A stretch of 64,000 nucleotides of DNA, taken from BAIKAL-G1 sp943370385 (GTDB lineage: Bacteria; Cyanobacteriota; Cyanobacteriia; PCC-6307; Cyanobiaceae). The notes under the pieces are model-generated. The model was not told the origin of the DNA and searched no databases. It saw only the letters and a list, made by a program, of their open reading frames with translations. The position numbers and the translations under genes are program-made. The DNA lies in NCBI GenBank assembly GCA_943370385.1, contig CALRQT020000004.1, positions 186,001 to 250,000 on the forward strand, read 5' to 3'. Below are positions 35,667-43,652 of the stretch, one piece after another. Numbering within the stretch: position 1 is the first letter of the stretch; each line of letters starts with the position of its first letter.

Positions 35667-36422
35667 TCATGCCATTTGTTGAACTAAGCCGTATACACGA
35701 GCGATAATTAGGCCAAGCAGGTCTAGCAGCATCAAGCTGTGGATCAACACATAAATGCGGCCTGTGCGGCTGACTCCCTGGAACTTTGAGCTGCCCTTGT
35801 TGACAATCGAAATCACTGAGGTGTGGTAATAGTCAAAAGAGGTGATTGGTTCCATTTCTGCAGGGAGGGACACCACTTGTTGGGGAGCCGGCTTGCCGAT
35901 ATAGTCAATCCTCCAGATTATCCAGCCCCAGGTCAGTGTAAAGCAGGGAAGGAAGACTATGATTTGTCCCACCAATAGTCGCGGACTGACCGCTGGCGTA
36001 AACAGAAGGGCGTTAAGCAGGGCGAATTCGATCAGCAAGCGTAGGCAATACCAGATGCCGACGGCATCAAACAGCCAGCGCGGTACGGTCTTGCCCCGAA
36101 GCAGGGCAAGCCAGAAGAGGGGAAATGAGACTATAAAAAGAACGCCAAGCGGTCGCACCAATGCCTGCATGATGGCATCGGTTCTGATGATTAGGGGGTT
36201 GCCCGACTGGGCGACCAAGCTCTGGGAGTCGTATAGGAAGAGGCCGCTAATGGCAATTTGCAGCAGTGCCAGCAAGGAGAGGGCCAGCCCCTCCTTGATT
36301 TGCTCGCTATTGCGGCGGGACCCCTTGGCGATCCAAGCAAACATGTCGTGGCTGTGATTAATCGGTTGCGAGTCTACCCATGCTTTGCATGGCCTCGTCG
36401 CTTGGTTGGCCAGGATGGCCAT
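35667..36422 (-). CDS. Membrane protein with a pore-like C-terminal segment
   Basis: A 251-residue protein with four to five hydrophobic segments (LSLLALLQIAISGLFLY, GVLFIVSFPLFWLALL, LLIEFALLNALLFTPA, IIVFLPCFTLTWGWIIW, LIHSLMLLDLLGLIIARVYG). Between the last two is TSFDYYHTSVISIVNKGSSK followed by FQGVSRTGR, which aligns by eye with two-helix potassium-channel pores but has KGSSK where TVGYGD should be. ATG at 36422 or 36344 may be the start. A+T content is higher than in the backbone. Whether it conducts ions is unknown. Confidence 0.6.
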   Translation of the reverse strand: MAILANQATRPCKAWVDSQPINHSHDMFAWIAKGSRRNSEQIKEGLALSLLALLQIAISGLFLYDSQSLVAQSGNPLIIRTDAIMQALVRPLGVLFIVSFPLFWLALLRGKTVPRWLFDAVGIWYCLRLLIEFALLNALLFTPAVSPRLLVGQIIVFLPCFTLTWGWIIWRIDYIGKPAPQQVVSLPAEMEPITSFDYYHTSVISIVNKGSSKFQGVSRTGRIYVLIHSLMLLDLLGLIIARVYGLVQQMA

Positions 36423-36935
36423 CCTTTCTCAAGTCAGTGTTTGTGTTGTGTCTGGAGAAGTCCGCAGGTTTTTAAACGCTATGGGCTCAGCAAGGTTAAA
36501 AGCCTGATTTGGTCGCAATGCACCCACTGGCGAGTGGCTCATCCCTGCGCGTTGTCAGTCACCGATGGCCTATCAAATTTTTAAGCCCTGGGAACGGCCA
36601 TGGTCAGGACGTTCGTGGTCCGTTGAAGGTTTTTGTAAAACGGAGAGGGTGTCCGTGTGCAACGGACCGGATCGACTGCTATAGGACGACTTGGGACGAT
36701 GGGTGCCCCCGTCTGTACCGTCTTTTATACCGTCATTCACGGTCTGTGATGGATGGACGGAATTCGAGGGCCGTGGGACCTGCTTGAGACCCGGATCAGA
36801 GGGTTCAGGGGAGATGGCTGAGCCGGCGCTGGTTGGGGCTGAGAGCTGATCCGCAGCCAGACTGACGAGCACCATCGCTGGATTGACCCATGCGGCGTGA
36901 TCACGCGACAGGAAGGGGCTGAGGAGAACCCTTTC
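36423..36935. repeat. Gene-free stretch with inverted and direct repeats
   Basis: A perfect 9-base inverted repeat GGTCCGTTG (36617-36625) / CAACGGACC (36660-36668) spans 52 bases. Two copies of TACCGTC (36716-36722 and 36728-36734) are spaced 12 bases apart, the second also forming ACCGT/ACGGT with 36739-36743. These could be a hairpin RNA and an operator in front of the gene at 36936. Confidence 0.5.
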
Positions 36936-37322
36936 ATGGGCGACCGATTGATCATCTCTGACAACCGTGAGGACCCGGGCAACCCGCTGGTGCTTGACGG
37001 TGAGGCCATTGACGCAGCGGCACGGGACCCACTGGCGATCGGGAAGCTGATGGTGGATCAGGTCTGGGCAGAGGGAACCGACCCCACCGGTGGAGGCCTG
37101 TACTACGAGCGCAACAGCAACCAGCACCGCCGGCTGCAGGTCTTTGAAACAGGCAGCGAGGACTTCATGACCGGCGGCTGGGTGCGGGTGCTGGCTACCG
37201 CCGAACAGGTCCGCAAGGAGCGTCCTGGCATGGAGCTTGCTGCCAAGGCGGGACTGGTCACGATCCATGGCACCCACCGAGGCGTGCTGCTGGTGGAGTT
37301 CCTGGACGTTCCCTGGGGCTGA
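36936..37322 (+). CDS. Hypothetical soluble protein (128 aa)
   Basis: ATG at 36936 follows a good Shine-Dalgarno (GAGGAGAACC). The product MGDRLIISDNREDPGNPLVL... is acidic, has GGGLYYERNSNQHRRLQVFE and ends LLVEFLDVPWG. Codon use is convincingly coding. No known family; it lies just before the phage-like recombination set. Confidence 0.6.
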   Translation: MGDRLIISDNREDPGNPLVLDGEAIDAAARDPLAIGKLMVDQVWAEGTDPTGGGLYYERNSNQHRRLQVFETGSEDFMTGGWVRVLATAEQVRKERPGMELAAKAGLVTIHGTHRGVLLVEFLDVPWG

Positions 37323-37784
37323 GCAACCGCCACTGGGCTCCGGTCGGATTCGTTGAGCGCACCTCCCGGTGCGACAGCGGCCGTCCTTCAGCGTGCCACG
37401 GCTGCGCCGTGGCGTGCATCGGCCAGCCGCCGCCGCCCTCCGCTCCGGGGCCGGTGTGGGGGTGGGCAGGCATGGCTACTCTCCCGCGGCTGCGGTGCCC
37501 GGGAAGTTGCCCCGTGCACGGGGCTGGGGTGATGCCTCTGATTTCCTCGCGCGGCTGCGCGGCCAGCTGGGCATTCAGGGCTGAATCTGGTGGCCTTGCT
37601 TATCAGCTCGCCGATCCATCAGCGGCTAGCTCTGCTTTGCGTAGATCCATTGCCCCGCAGCCACTCTGCCCGCTGCTCAGTGCGTTTGCACTGGTAGAAT
37701 AAGAGCTGCGCCAAAGGCCACGAGCCCATCGCCTGCGGCAACGAAATCCTCGGACAACTTGTCCCGTTCGTTTGCTCTGTAGCC
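37323..37784. other. Gap upstream of the SLOG gene
   Basis: A 460-base GC-rich stretch without a gene I can support; it presumably holds the promoter of the SLOG-Gp157-Rad52 cluster near 37690-37780, but no clear -35/-10 pair is visible. Confidence 0.45.
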
Positions 37785-38306
37785 ATGAGCTTGTCCTCTG
37801 CTGCAGTGGCCCAGGCCGCTGCATTGCCTTCCCTTGGCCTCCTGTCGCCGCCGGCGTTGGCCCATCGCTCGGTCGTCATCGTTGCCGCTGGTGGCCGTGA
37901 TCTCGTCTGGCCCCAGGAGCGCATCGCCTCTGCTCTCCTCCAGCGCTCTGGCGGCCGGCCTGTCCATCTGTTGCTGCATGGCGGTGCCCGTGGTGCTGAT
38001 CGCGCCATCGGCCGTGCCGCCCAGCAGCTCGGCTGGCGGGTCCAGGCCCTCGCCGCTGATTGGCGCCGTCATGGCCGCGCTGCCGGGCCCATCCGCAATC
38101 GCCTTCTGCTGGAGCAGGCCCTGGTCGAGGCCCAGGCCCACACCTCCCCTGCCTTCAGCGCCTCGGTGCTGGTGATCGCCTTCCCCGGTGGGCCGGGCAC
38201 GGCTTCGCTCGTCCAGCAGGCCCGCCGCTGCTCCTCCCGCTCGCCGGTGCCGGTGGTGGTGATGGAAGTGCCGCCGCCCTTCTCGCCGGAGCCGCTCGCC
38301 GCCTGA
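37785..38306 (+). CDS. SLOG-superfamily (DUF2493/YspA-like) protein
   Basis: A 173-residue Rossmann-like protein. The DUF2493 pattern is clear: RSVVIVAAGGRDLVWPQERI, LLLHGGARGADRAIGRAAQQ, GPIRNRLLLEQ and VIAFPGGPGTASLVQQAR. SLOG proteins bind nucleotide-derived ligands and occur in conflict, plasmid and phage contexts. It is the first gene of a plus-strand group with Gp157 and a Rad52-like protein, with gaps of 51 and 86 bases. Confidence 0.8.
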   Translation: MSLSSAAVAQAAALPSLGLLSPPALAHRSVVIVAAGGRDLVWPQERIASALLQRSGGRPVHLLLHGGARGADRAIGRAAQQLGWRVQALAADWRRHGRAAGPIRNRLLLEQALVEAQAHTSPAFSASVLVIAFPGGPGTASLVQQARRCSSRSPVPVVVMEVPPPFSPEPLAA

Positions 38307-38357
38307 GCGGCAGTCGCCGCGCCGTTCTTCCCGTTCCCTCCTCACATCCCCATCCCC

Positions 38358-38978
38358 ATGGCCGTTCTCACCGCCCCCGCCGTACCTCTCGCCCCAGCTC
38401 TCCCGCAGACCGCCGGGCCTTCCTGCTCCCTGCAGCGGTCCGGCTCGCTCTGGCAGCTGGGCATCGAGGCCCAGGAGCTCACCACCGCCATCGGTCAGCT
38501 CGCCGAGCAGCTGGAAGCCGATGACGACGACAGCCGCGCCCAGGCCCTCGCCGAGCTGGAGGCTGCCCTGCTGGCGGAAGAAGGCAACAAGCAGGCCCTC
38601 GCCGCCAAAGCCGATGCCACCTGCTGGGTGATCGAGCACCTGCGCGGCCAGGCCGCCTACCGCCAGCAGCAGGCCAAGCGGCTCACCGAGCTTTCCCGGT
38701 CTGATGCCTCTCGGGCGGATGCCCTCGAGGACTCGCTGGTTCTGGTGCTCACCAGGCTGCAGCCCACGGCCACCCGCTTCTCGTTTCCCAACCACGAGCT
38801 CAGCAGCCGCAAGTCACAGGCGGTCGAGATCGAGAACGAGGCCCTGCTCGATCCCGAGTGGCTCAGCGTCAAAACCACCTTCTCGGCCGACAAGACCGCC
38901 ATCAAGGCGGCTCTCAAGGCAGGCCAGCAGATCACCGGCGCCCAGCTGATCTCCCGCCGCTCCTGGCGCATCCACTGA
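38358..38978 (+). CDS. Siphovirus Gp157-family protein
   Basis: A 206-residue coiled-coil protein. The C-terminal end is diagnostic for Gp157: PEWLSVKTTFSADKTAIKAA followed by LKAGQQITGAQLISRRSWRI. The middle (residues about 35-130) is a long helix with heptad character. Gp157 proteins are encoded by phages and mobile elements, usually next to single-strand annealing or SSB proteins, as here. The leader is CT-rich (CCTCCTCACA at 38337-38346) and lacks a Shine-Dalgarno sequence. Confidence 0.88.
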   Translation: MAVLTAPAVPLAPALPQTAGPSCSLQRSGSLWQLGIEAQELTTAIGQLAEQLEADDDDSRAQALAELEAALLAEEGNKQALAAKADATCWVIEHLRGQAAYRQQQAKRLTELSRSDASRADALEDSLVLVLTRLQPTATRFSFPNHELSSRKSQAVEIENEALLDPEWLSVKTTFSADKTAIKAALKAGQQITGAQLISRRSWRIH

Positions 38979-39064
38979 GGAGCCACAGGCCTCATGCAAC
39001 TGGGGTTCCGGCCAGGCAGCCGGGGCTCCTTCTCCTTCCTCCTCACACCATTGCTTCCATCGCC

Positions 39065-40072
39065 ATGACCGTCGCCGCTCCTTCCACCAACGGGGCCAGC
39101 CGGCCCGCTGCTCCACGTCCCGTCCAGAGGCCCCCCTCAGCCCTGGAGCTGATCCGCTCCGCTGATCGACGCGAGGCGCTCCCTCCATCCGTGCCGGAAT
39201 CCGCGTCGGCCGCCGTCTCGGTCCAGCCCCCTGGCTTCTCCCCCGAGCAGCTCGCCGCTCTTTCCGCCCCCCTCGATCGGGCCAACGTCCGCCAGCGGGA
39301 GCAAGGCCGCAGCCGCGTGAGCTATCTGGAGGGGTGGCAGGTGATCGCGGAAGCCAACCGCATCTTTGGCTTCGATGGCTGGCAGCGCCAGACCGTGGCC
39401 GTCCGCTGCGTCGCCCAGGCCGAACGCTTGATCGGTGCCAGAGGCACGAGCCGAGACCAGAAGCCCGGTTGGGGCGTCACCTACACCGCCCGCGTCCGCG
39501 TCACCGTCACCGCCGGTGGCCTGACACCCCTGATCCGTGAGGGCAGCGGTGCCGGCCACGGCATCGACGTGGACCTGGGCCAGGCCCATGAATCCGCCCT
39601 CAAGGAAGCCGAGACCGATGCCATGAAGCGGGCCCTGATGACCTTCGGGAACCCGTTTGGCCTTGCCCTCTATGACAAGCGCCAGCGGGAGGTCAGCAGT
39701 GCAGCGGGCCAGGGTGATGGGGCCCAGCGGCCTGGTGGGCAGCGGTCTTGTCTGAGCCGGCCGGAGGCTGGTTCTCCCGCCGCCGCCGCTGCCTCCGCTG
39801 CTCAGCGCCGCACCCAAGCCACGGACCCGACGCCACCGCCATCAGCCCACGCCGACTGCGGCCAGATCCCCCTCGATGCCGAGACGATCCAGCACCTCCA
39901 CAGCACGCTGCGGGCTCTCCCCCGCCCCCAGCTGGAGAGCCTCACCCGGGCCTTCCGCAAGCGGTTCCAGGTGCCCGAGGAGGCGGTGACGATCGCCGAT
40001 CGGATCAACCAGAAGTGCCACCACGACTGGATTGAGACGTTCCTGGTGCAACACCAGCTTCAGTCCGGCTGA
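39065..40072 (+). CDS. Rad52-like single-strand annealing protein
   Basis: The 335-residue protein has a Rad52/Rad22-type core: SYLEGWQVIAEANRIFGFDG, a beta region around GWGVTYTARVRVTVTAGG and HESALKEAETDAMKRALMTF followed by GNPFGLALYD. It would anneal complementary single strands in recombination. The N-terminus (60 residues) and a Pro/Ala linker (about residues 225-275) look disordered, and the last 70 residues form a helical C-terminal domain. ATG at 39065 was chosen since the frame upstream to 38858 overlaps Gp157. The leader contains the same CCTCCTCACA 10-mer as the previous gene. Confidence 0.88.
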   Translation: MTVAAPSTNGASRPAAPRPVQRPPSALELIRSADRREALPPSVPESASAAVSVQPPGFSPEQLAALSAPLDRANVRQREQGRSRVSYLEGWQVIAEANRIFGFDGWQRQTVAVRCVAQAERLIGARGTSRDQKPGWGVTYTARVRVTVTAGGLTPLIREGSGAGHGIDVDLGQAHESALKEAETDAMKRALMTFGNPFGLALYDKRQREVSSAAGQGDGAQRPGGQRSCLSRPEAGSPAAAAASAAQRRTQATDPTPPPSAHADCGQIPLDAETIQHLHSTLRALPRPQLESLTRAFRKRFQVPEEAVTIADRINQKCHHDWIETFLVQHQLQSG

Positions 40073-40130
40073 GCTGCCCAGCCCCTCTCCTGAAGGGGGC
40101 AAGTTGGCGGCTTCTGCCTACGCTTGGCCC

Positions 40131-40358
40131 ATGGCGTTTCCCCGCATCAGCCACGATCCCGCCGTGATGGGTGGCAAGCCCTGCATCCGCGGGCTGCGCA
40201 TCACGGTGGGCACGGTCGTGGGGTTGATCGCCAGCGGCAGCAGCCGCGAGCGGATCCTGCAGGCCTACCCGCAGCTGGAAGCGGCAGACATCGATGAGGC
40301 TTTGGCGTACGCCGCCTGGCGCATGGAAGAGCGAGAAGAGGCGCTGGTCCTGAGCTGA
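40131..40358 (+). CDS. DUF433 antitoxin-like protein
   Basis: A 75-residue protein with the DUF433 core: ISHDPAVMGGKPCIRGLRIT, VVGLIASGSSRERIL, YPQLEAADIDEALAYAAW. DUF433 is a helix-turn-helix antitoxin usually encoded upstream of a DUF5615 PIN-like toxin. The stop overlaps the ATG of the next gene by one base (TGATG). Confidence 0.88.
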   Translation: MAFPRISHDPAVMGGKPCIRGLRITVGTVVGLIASGSSRERILQAYPQLEAADIDEALAYAAWRMEEREEALVLS

Positions 40359-40735
40359 TGGCCAGGCTCCTGGTCGACATGAACCTCTCGACCGAATGGA
40401 TCCCCCTGTTGCGGGCCGCAGGTCATGAAGCCGTGCACTGGTCGGAGGTGGGCGATCCAAGGGCACCGGATACGGTCCTGATGCAGTGGGCGATCGCCAA
40501 CAGCTACGCCGTCTTCACGCACGACCTGGACTTCGGCACGATGCTGGCCCTCAGCGGTGCCGATGGGCCGAGCGTGCTTCAGGTGCGCTGCTTGAATGTC
40601 CTGCCCGAGGCGATCGGCACGCTGGTGCTGTCACTGCTCAAGACCTATGGCGCCGAGATCGAGCAAGGGGCGCTGGTGGTCGCCGATGAACGCCGGCGGC
40701 GGGTGCGCATCCTGCCCCTGAAGCGGACGAGCTGA
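40358..40735 (+). CDS. DUF5615 PIN-like toxin
   Basis: A 125-residue PIN-like protein with acidic active-site candidates at RLLVDMNLS (Asp), HWSEVGDPRAPD and VFTHDLDFGTMLA. It forms a type II toxin-antitoxin pair with the overlapping DUF433 gene. The RNA target is unknown. Confidence 0.85.
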   Translation: MARLLVDMNLSTEWIPLLRAAGHEAVHWSEVGDPRAPDTVLMQWAIANSYAVFTHDLDFGTMLALSGADGPSVLQVRCLNVLPEAIGTLVLSLLKTYGAEIEQGALVVADERRRRVRILPLKRTS

Positions 40736-40790
40736 GCAAGCCAGACCAAGACAACCGCGCTAGTACAGGTGTACGCATCTTGAGTGGTTC

Positions 40791-41075
40791 ATGGGCGTCT
40801 CCTTGTCCCGGCCGGCAGCCCTGGCAGCCAGGCTTGAAGCCCCGATCGAGGAGTGGCCCTACCTCGACAGCGAGGTGCTGCTCAAAACCCGCAGCCGCAA
40901 GGTCTGCATGACCTGCCACTGGTTTCGCCACCACGCGGGAGTGAACTGCATCCCGGTGCTCACTTGCCAGCTGCATCAGGGTCTGATCGCCCATGGTGAG
41001 CACCTCACCAGCCGCTGTCAGGGCTGGACCGACGACATGACCCGGAGCCAGGGCTGGGCGCCGGAGGTGGCCTGA
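40791..41075 (+). CDS. Small Cys/His-rich protein (94 aa)
   Basis: The central part CMTCHWFRHHAGVNCIPVLT followed by CQLHQGLIAHGEHLTSRC is a putative zinc-binding module with CxxC, HH, C and C spacing. The N-terminal 35 residues (EAPIEEWPYLDSEVLLKTRS) are helical. It precedes the DUF1651 gene by 7 bases and is probably co-transcribed with it. I recall similar proteins in picocyanobacteria but no function. Confidence 0.65.
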   Translation: MGVSLSRPAALAARLEAPIEEWPYLDSEVLLKTRSRKVCMTCHWFRHHAGVNCIPVLTCQLHQGLIAHGEHLTSRCQGWTDDMTRSQGWAPEVA

Positions 41076-41082
41076 GCGGCCC

Positions 41083-41367
41083 ATGCACGTCGGTGACCGG
41101 AAGCGACCGCCGCTCTCGCCCCAGGAAGGCTGGCTGAGCGACGGTCGCCAGGTGCTGCACTTCAGGCCAATGCGTTACGACCGCTGGAGTCAGAGCCTGG
41201 AGGTGACCTTCGGGGAGGTGATGACCGGCGGTGAGCCGCCGCTGCTCAAAAAGCGCAGGGAGCTGACGCGAGAGCAGGCGATCAAGCTCTGGGCCCAGAA
41301 GCGCCAGCAGGGCTGGCAGCCTTGCGCGCCCCAGTGGCTGCCACCGCCTTCCCCGGCTGAACGCTGA
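41083..41367 (+). CDS. DUF1651 family protein
   Basis: A 94-residue protein with the DUF1651 pattern: GWLSDGRQVLHFRPMRYDRW, GGEPPLLKKRRELTREQAIK, LWAQKRQQGWQPCAPQW. The family is restricted largely to marine and freshwater picocyanobacteria and is often found in genomic islands. Function unknown. Confidence 0.8.
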   Translation: MHVGDRKRPPLSPQEGWLSDGRQVLHFRPMRYDRWSQSLEVTFGEVMTGGEPPLLKKRRELTREQAIKLWAQKRQQGWQPCAPQWLPPPSPAER

Positions 41368-41373
41368 GCCGGT

Positions 41374-41932
41374 TCAGAAGCGGGAGCCCGGCGTCTGCAG
41401 GAAGGCCAGCTCCTCCGCGCTCGACACCCGCCCCAGAGCAGCATTGCGGTGGGGGAAGCGGCCAAAGCGGGCGATCACATCCCGGTGCTGGCGGGCGAAG
41501 TCGGCGGTGCGGGGATCGCTGAACCGCTCGAACAGCGGCAGGTGCCGCCTCCTGCTCTGCCAGGTCTTCCGAATGCATCAGCGGCATCAGCCAGAACTGC
41601 CGCCTTGCCTGCTCGTCTTCGGCCTCCAGCCGGCCGCGCTCCACAGCCATCAGGCTCAGCGCCAGGGCCTGGAGATCGCCCGCGAAGGCCATGGCGGTGT
41701 CGCGCCAGAACTGGCGCGGGAACTGATCCAGCAGCAGCACCAGCGCCAGGCCTCGGGACGGCTCTTCATTCCAGGCATCGAGCTCACCGGCGATCGCCCG
41801 CCGTGTCAGGCCCAGGAATCGTTCCCGCAGGAGGGCATCAAAGGCCGGGTCCTTGGCGAACCACTGGCGCAGCCGGCTTTGCACGAACCAGAAGTCCAGC
41901 ACCTCGCTGACCTGGTGTCGCTGACCAGCCAT
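41374..41932 (-). pseudogene. DUF924 family protein, frameshifted
   Basis: From ATG at 41932 the minus strand reads a DUF924 protein (VLDFWFVQSRLRQWF, DQFPRQFWRDTAMAFAGD, QFWLMPLMHSEDLAEQE) and then loses the frame near 41545. A one-base shift restores the family C-terminus: LPLFERFSDPRTADFARQHR, DVIARFGRFPHRNAALGR, ending at TGA 41374-41376. The interval is 559 bases, one more than a multiple of three. Either the gene is inactivated or there is a sequencing error in the GGCGGCACC region. The intact protein would be about 185 residues. Confidence 0.82.
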
Positions 41933-41954
41933 CAGAGCAGGCCCAAATGGGGAA

Positions 41955-42218
41955 AACACTGGCCAGCTCGATGCCCTTGCAGTCTTCCTGATCTTCATGT
42001 CGCTGACCCTGCTGCTGCGCTTCCCCTGGGGCGTGTTGCCCCTGATCGGTGTCTCCGCACTCGTGGGATTGGAGCGCGGTTTGCTGCAGCTTGTGGTGGG
42101 AAATGCTCCAGGCATCCAGTCGCTTGGTCACCGTGGTGCCTCTGGCATCAGCTCAACGACTCAGTGGCCTTGGATGCTCAGATCGTGTCCCAGTGTTTTT
42201 TGCTCGTCATGGGACTAA
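41955..42218 (+). pseudogene. Possible chromate-transporter C-terminal remnant
   Basis: The frame containing ATG 41997 reads TGQLDALAVFLIFMSLTLLL then RFPWGVLPLIGVSALVGL, a hydrophobic stretch resembling the last helices of a ChrA-type chromate transporter. Downstream residues lose this character. No upstream part of such a gene is present, because the DUF924 gene occupies that DNA. This is the only content of the 308-base gap before mntH, and the identification is weak. Confidence 0.3.
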
Positions 42219-42240
42219 AGAGGCTGCCGTTGTCAACGGT

Positions 42241-43620
42241 TCAGACGCCCCGCAGCACCGCGCTCAGCATCGAGAGGTTGATCAGCACAATCACGCTGGC
42301 GCAGATCCAGCCCGCGGCCTGCAGCCAGAGCGGTGCTTTCAGATCGCCCATCAGGCCCTGGCGGCCGCAGAACCACACCAGCGGGATCACCGCGAAGGGC
42401 AACTGCAGCGAAAGCACCACCTGGCTCAGCACCAGCAGATTCGTGGTGGCTCGCTCGCCGAACAGGATCACCGTGGCCATCGCCGGGATCAGGGCGAGGC
42501 CGCGGGTGAGCAGCCGCCGCTTCCAGTCCGGCAGCCGGATCTGCAGGAACCCCTCCATCACGATCTGGCCGGCCATGGTGGCGGTGAGCGTCGAGCTCTG
42601 TCCCGCCGCCAGCAGGGCCACCCCGAACAGCACGCTGGCGAGAGAGGTGCCCAGCATCGGCGTCAGCAGCCGGTAGGCCTCGCTCAGGTCCGTCACCGGC
42701 TGCGGTAGCCGTCCGTAGAAGCTGCCGGCGGCGAGCACCAGGATCGAGACATTGATCAGAAAGGCAAGGCTGAGGGCGATCAGGGTGTCCCAGGTGCTGA
42801 AAGCCAGGGCCCTGCGCCTCGTCCCCTGGCCCTCCGCCCAGAGGCGGGTCTGCACCAGCGAGGAATGGAGGTAGAGGTTGTGGGGCATCACCGTGGCACC
42901 GAGAATGCCGGCCGCCAGAAACAGCTGCTGCCCGTCCCTAAGGCTGGCGGCCTGGGGAAGGAAGCCCTGGCCCACCTGGCCCCAGTTGGGCTGCAGCAAG
43001 AACATTTCCACCGCGAAGCAACCCCCGACCAGGGCGACCAGGGCGATCACCAGGGCCTCCAGCCGCCGGATCCCGAAGCGCTGCAGTGCCAGCAGCAACA
43101 GGGTGTCGGCGGCCGTGAGGCCCACCCCCCAGGGCAATGGAAGACCGAAGAGCAGCTGCAGGGCAATGGCGCTGCCTACCAGCTCGGCCAGGTCGCAGGC
43201 AATGATCGCCACTTCGGCCAGCAGCCAGAGGGGGATCCGCCAGAACCGCGGCAGCAGACGGCTGCAGGCCTGGGCCAAGTCCAGCCTTGTGGCGATACCC
43301 AACCGGCAGCAGAGCGACTGGAGCACCATCGCCATCAGGCTGGAGAGCCCGATCACCCAGAGCAGGCGGTACCCGAACTGGGAGCCGGCCGCCAGATCCG
43401 TGGCCCAATTGCCCGGATCCATGTAGCCCACGGCCACCAGATAGCCGGGGCCCAGCACCCGCATGAAGGTGCGCAGCATGCCCAGGCCGGCAGGCACCTC
43501 CACCGTCTGGGCATTGGTGCGCGCGGCCATGTCCAGCGGTGCATCAGGCATGAAGCGACGCCAGCGGAGTTGGAGGGTAAGGCGAGGGTGGCTGCGATCC
43601 TGCTGGGGCATCGCCGGCAT
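42241..43620 (-). CDS. mntH: NRAMP-family divalent metal (Mn2+) transporter
   Basis: A 459-residue proton-coupled metal importer with about 11 transmembrane helices. The metal-binding motifs are intact: GYMDPGNWATDLAAG in helix 1 and GATVMPHNLYLHSSL in helix 6. ATG at 43620 gives a basic cytoplasmic leader; ATG at 43551 is an alternative closer to typical N-termini. It ends the minus-strand run that begins with the VKOR gene 32 bases upstream, so it may be transcribed with it from the MerR-type promoter. Confidence 0.92.
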   Translation of the reverse strand: MPAMPQQDRSHPRLTLQLRWRRFMPDAPLDMAARTNAQTVEVPAGLGMLRTFMRVLGPGYLVAVGYMDPGNWATDLAAGSQFGYRLLWVIGLSSLMAMVLQSLCCRLGIATRLDLAQACSRLLPRFWRIPLWLLAEVAIIACDLAELVGSAIALQLLFGLPLPWGVGLTAADTLLLLALQRFGIRRLEALVIALVALVGGCFAVEMFLLQPNWGQVGQGFLPQAASLRDGQQLFLAAGILGATVMPHNLYLHSSLVQTRLWAEGQGTRRRALAFSTWDTLIALSLAFLINVSILVLAAGSFYGRLPQPVTDLSEAYRLLTPMLGTSLASVLFGVALLAAGQSSTLTATMAGQIVMEGFLQIRLPDWKRRLLTRGLALIPAMATVILFGERATTNLLVLSQVVLSLQLPFAVIPLVWFCGRQGLMGDLKAPLWLQAAGWICASVIVLINLSMLSAVLRGV

Positions 43621-43652
43621 GAGCCCACCCTGGGGAAGGGATCACCGCTAGC

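Noticed and set aside
36573..37277. A 234-codon minus-strand frame
   Set aside because: The plus-strand gene at 36936 has a Shine-Dalgarno and better codon use; the minus frame has no motif.
37785..41367. Complete prophage
   Set aside because: No integrase, terminase, capsid or tail genes are visible; only recombination-type genes occur.
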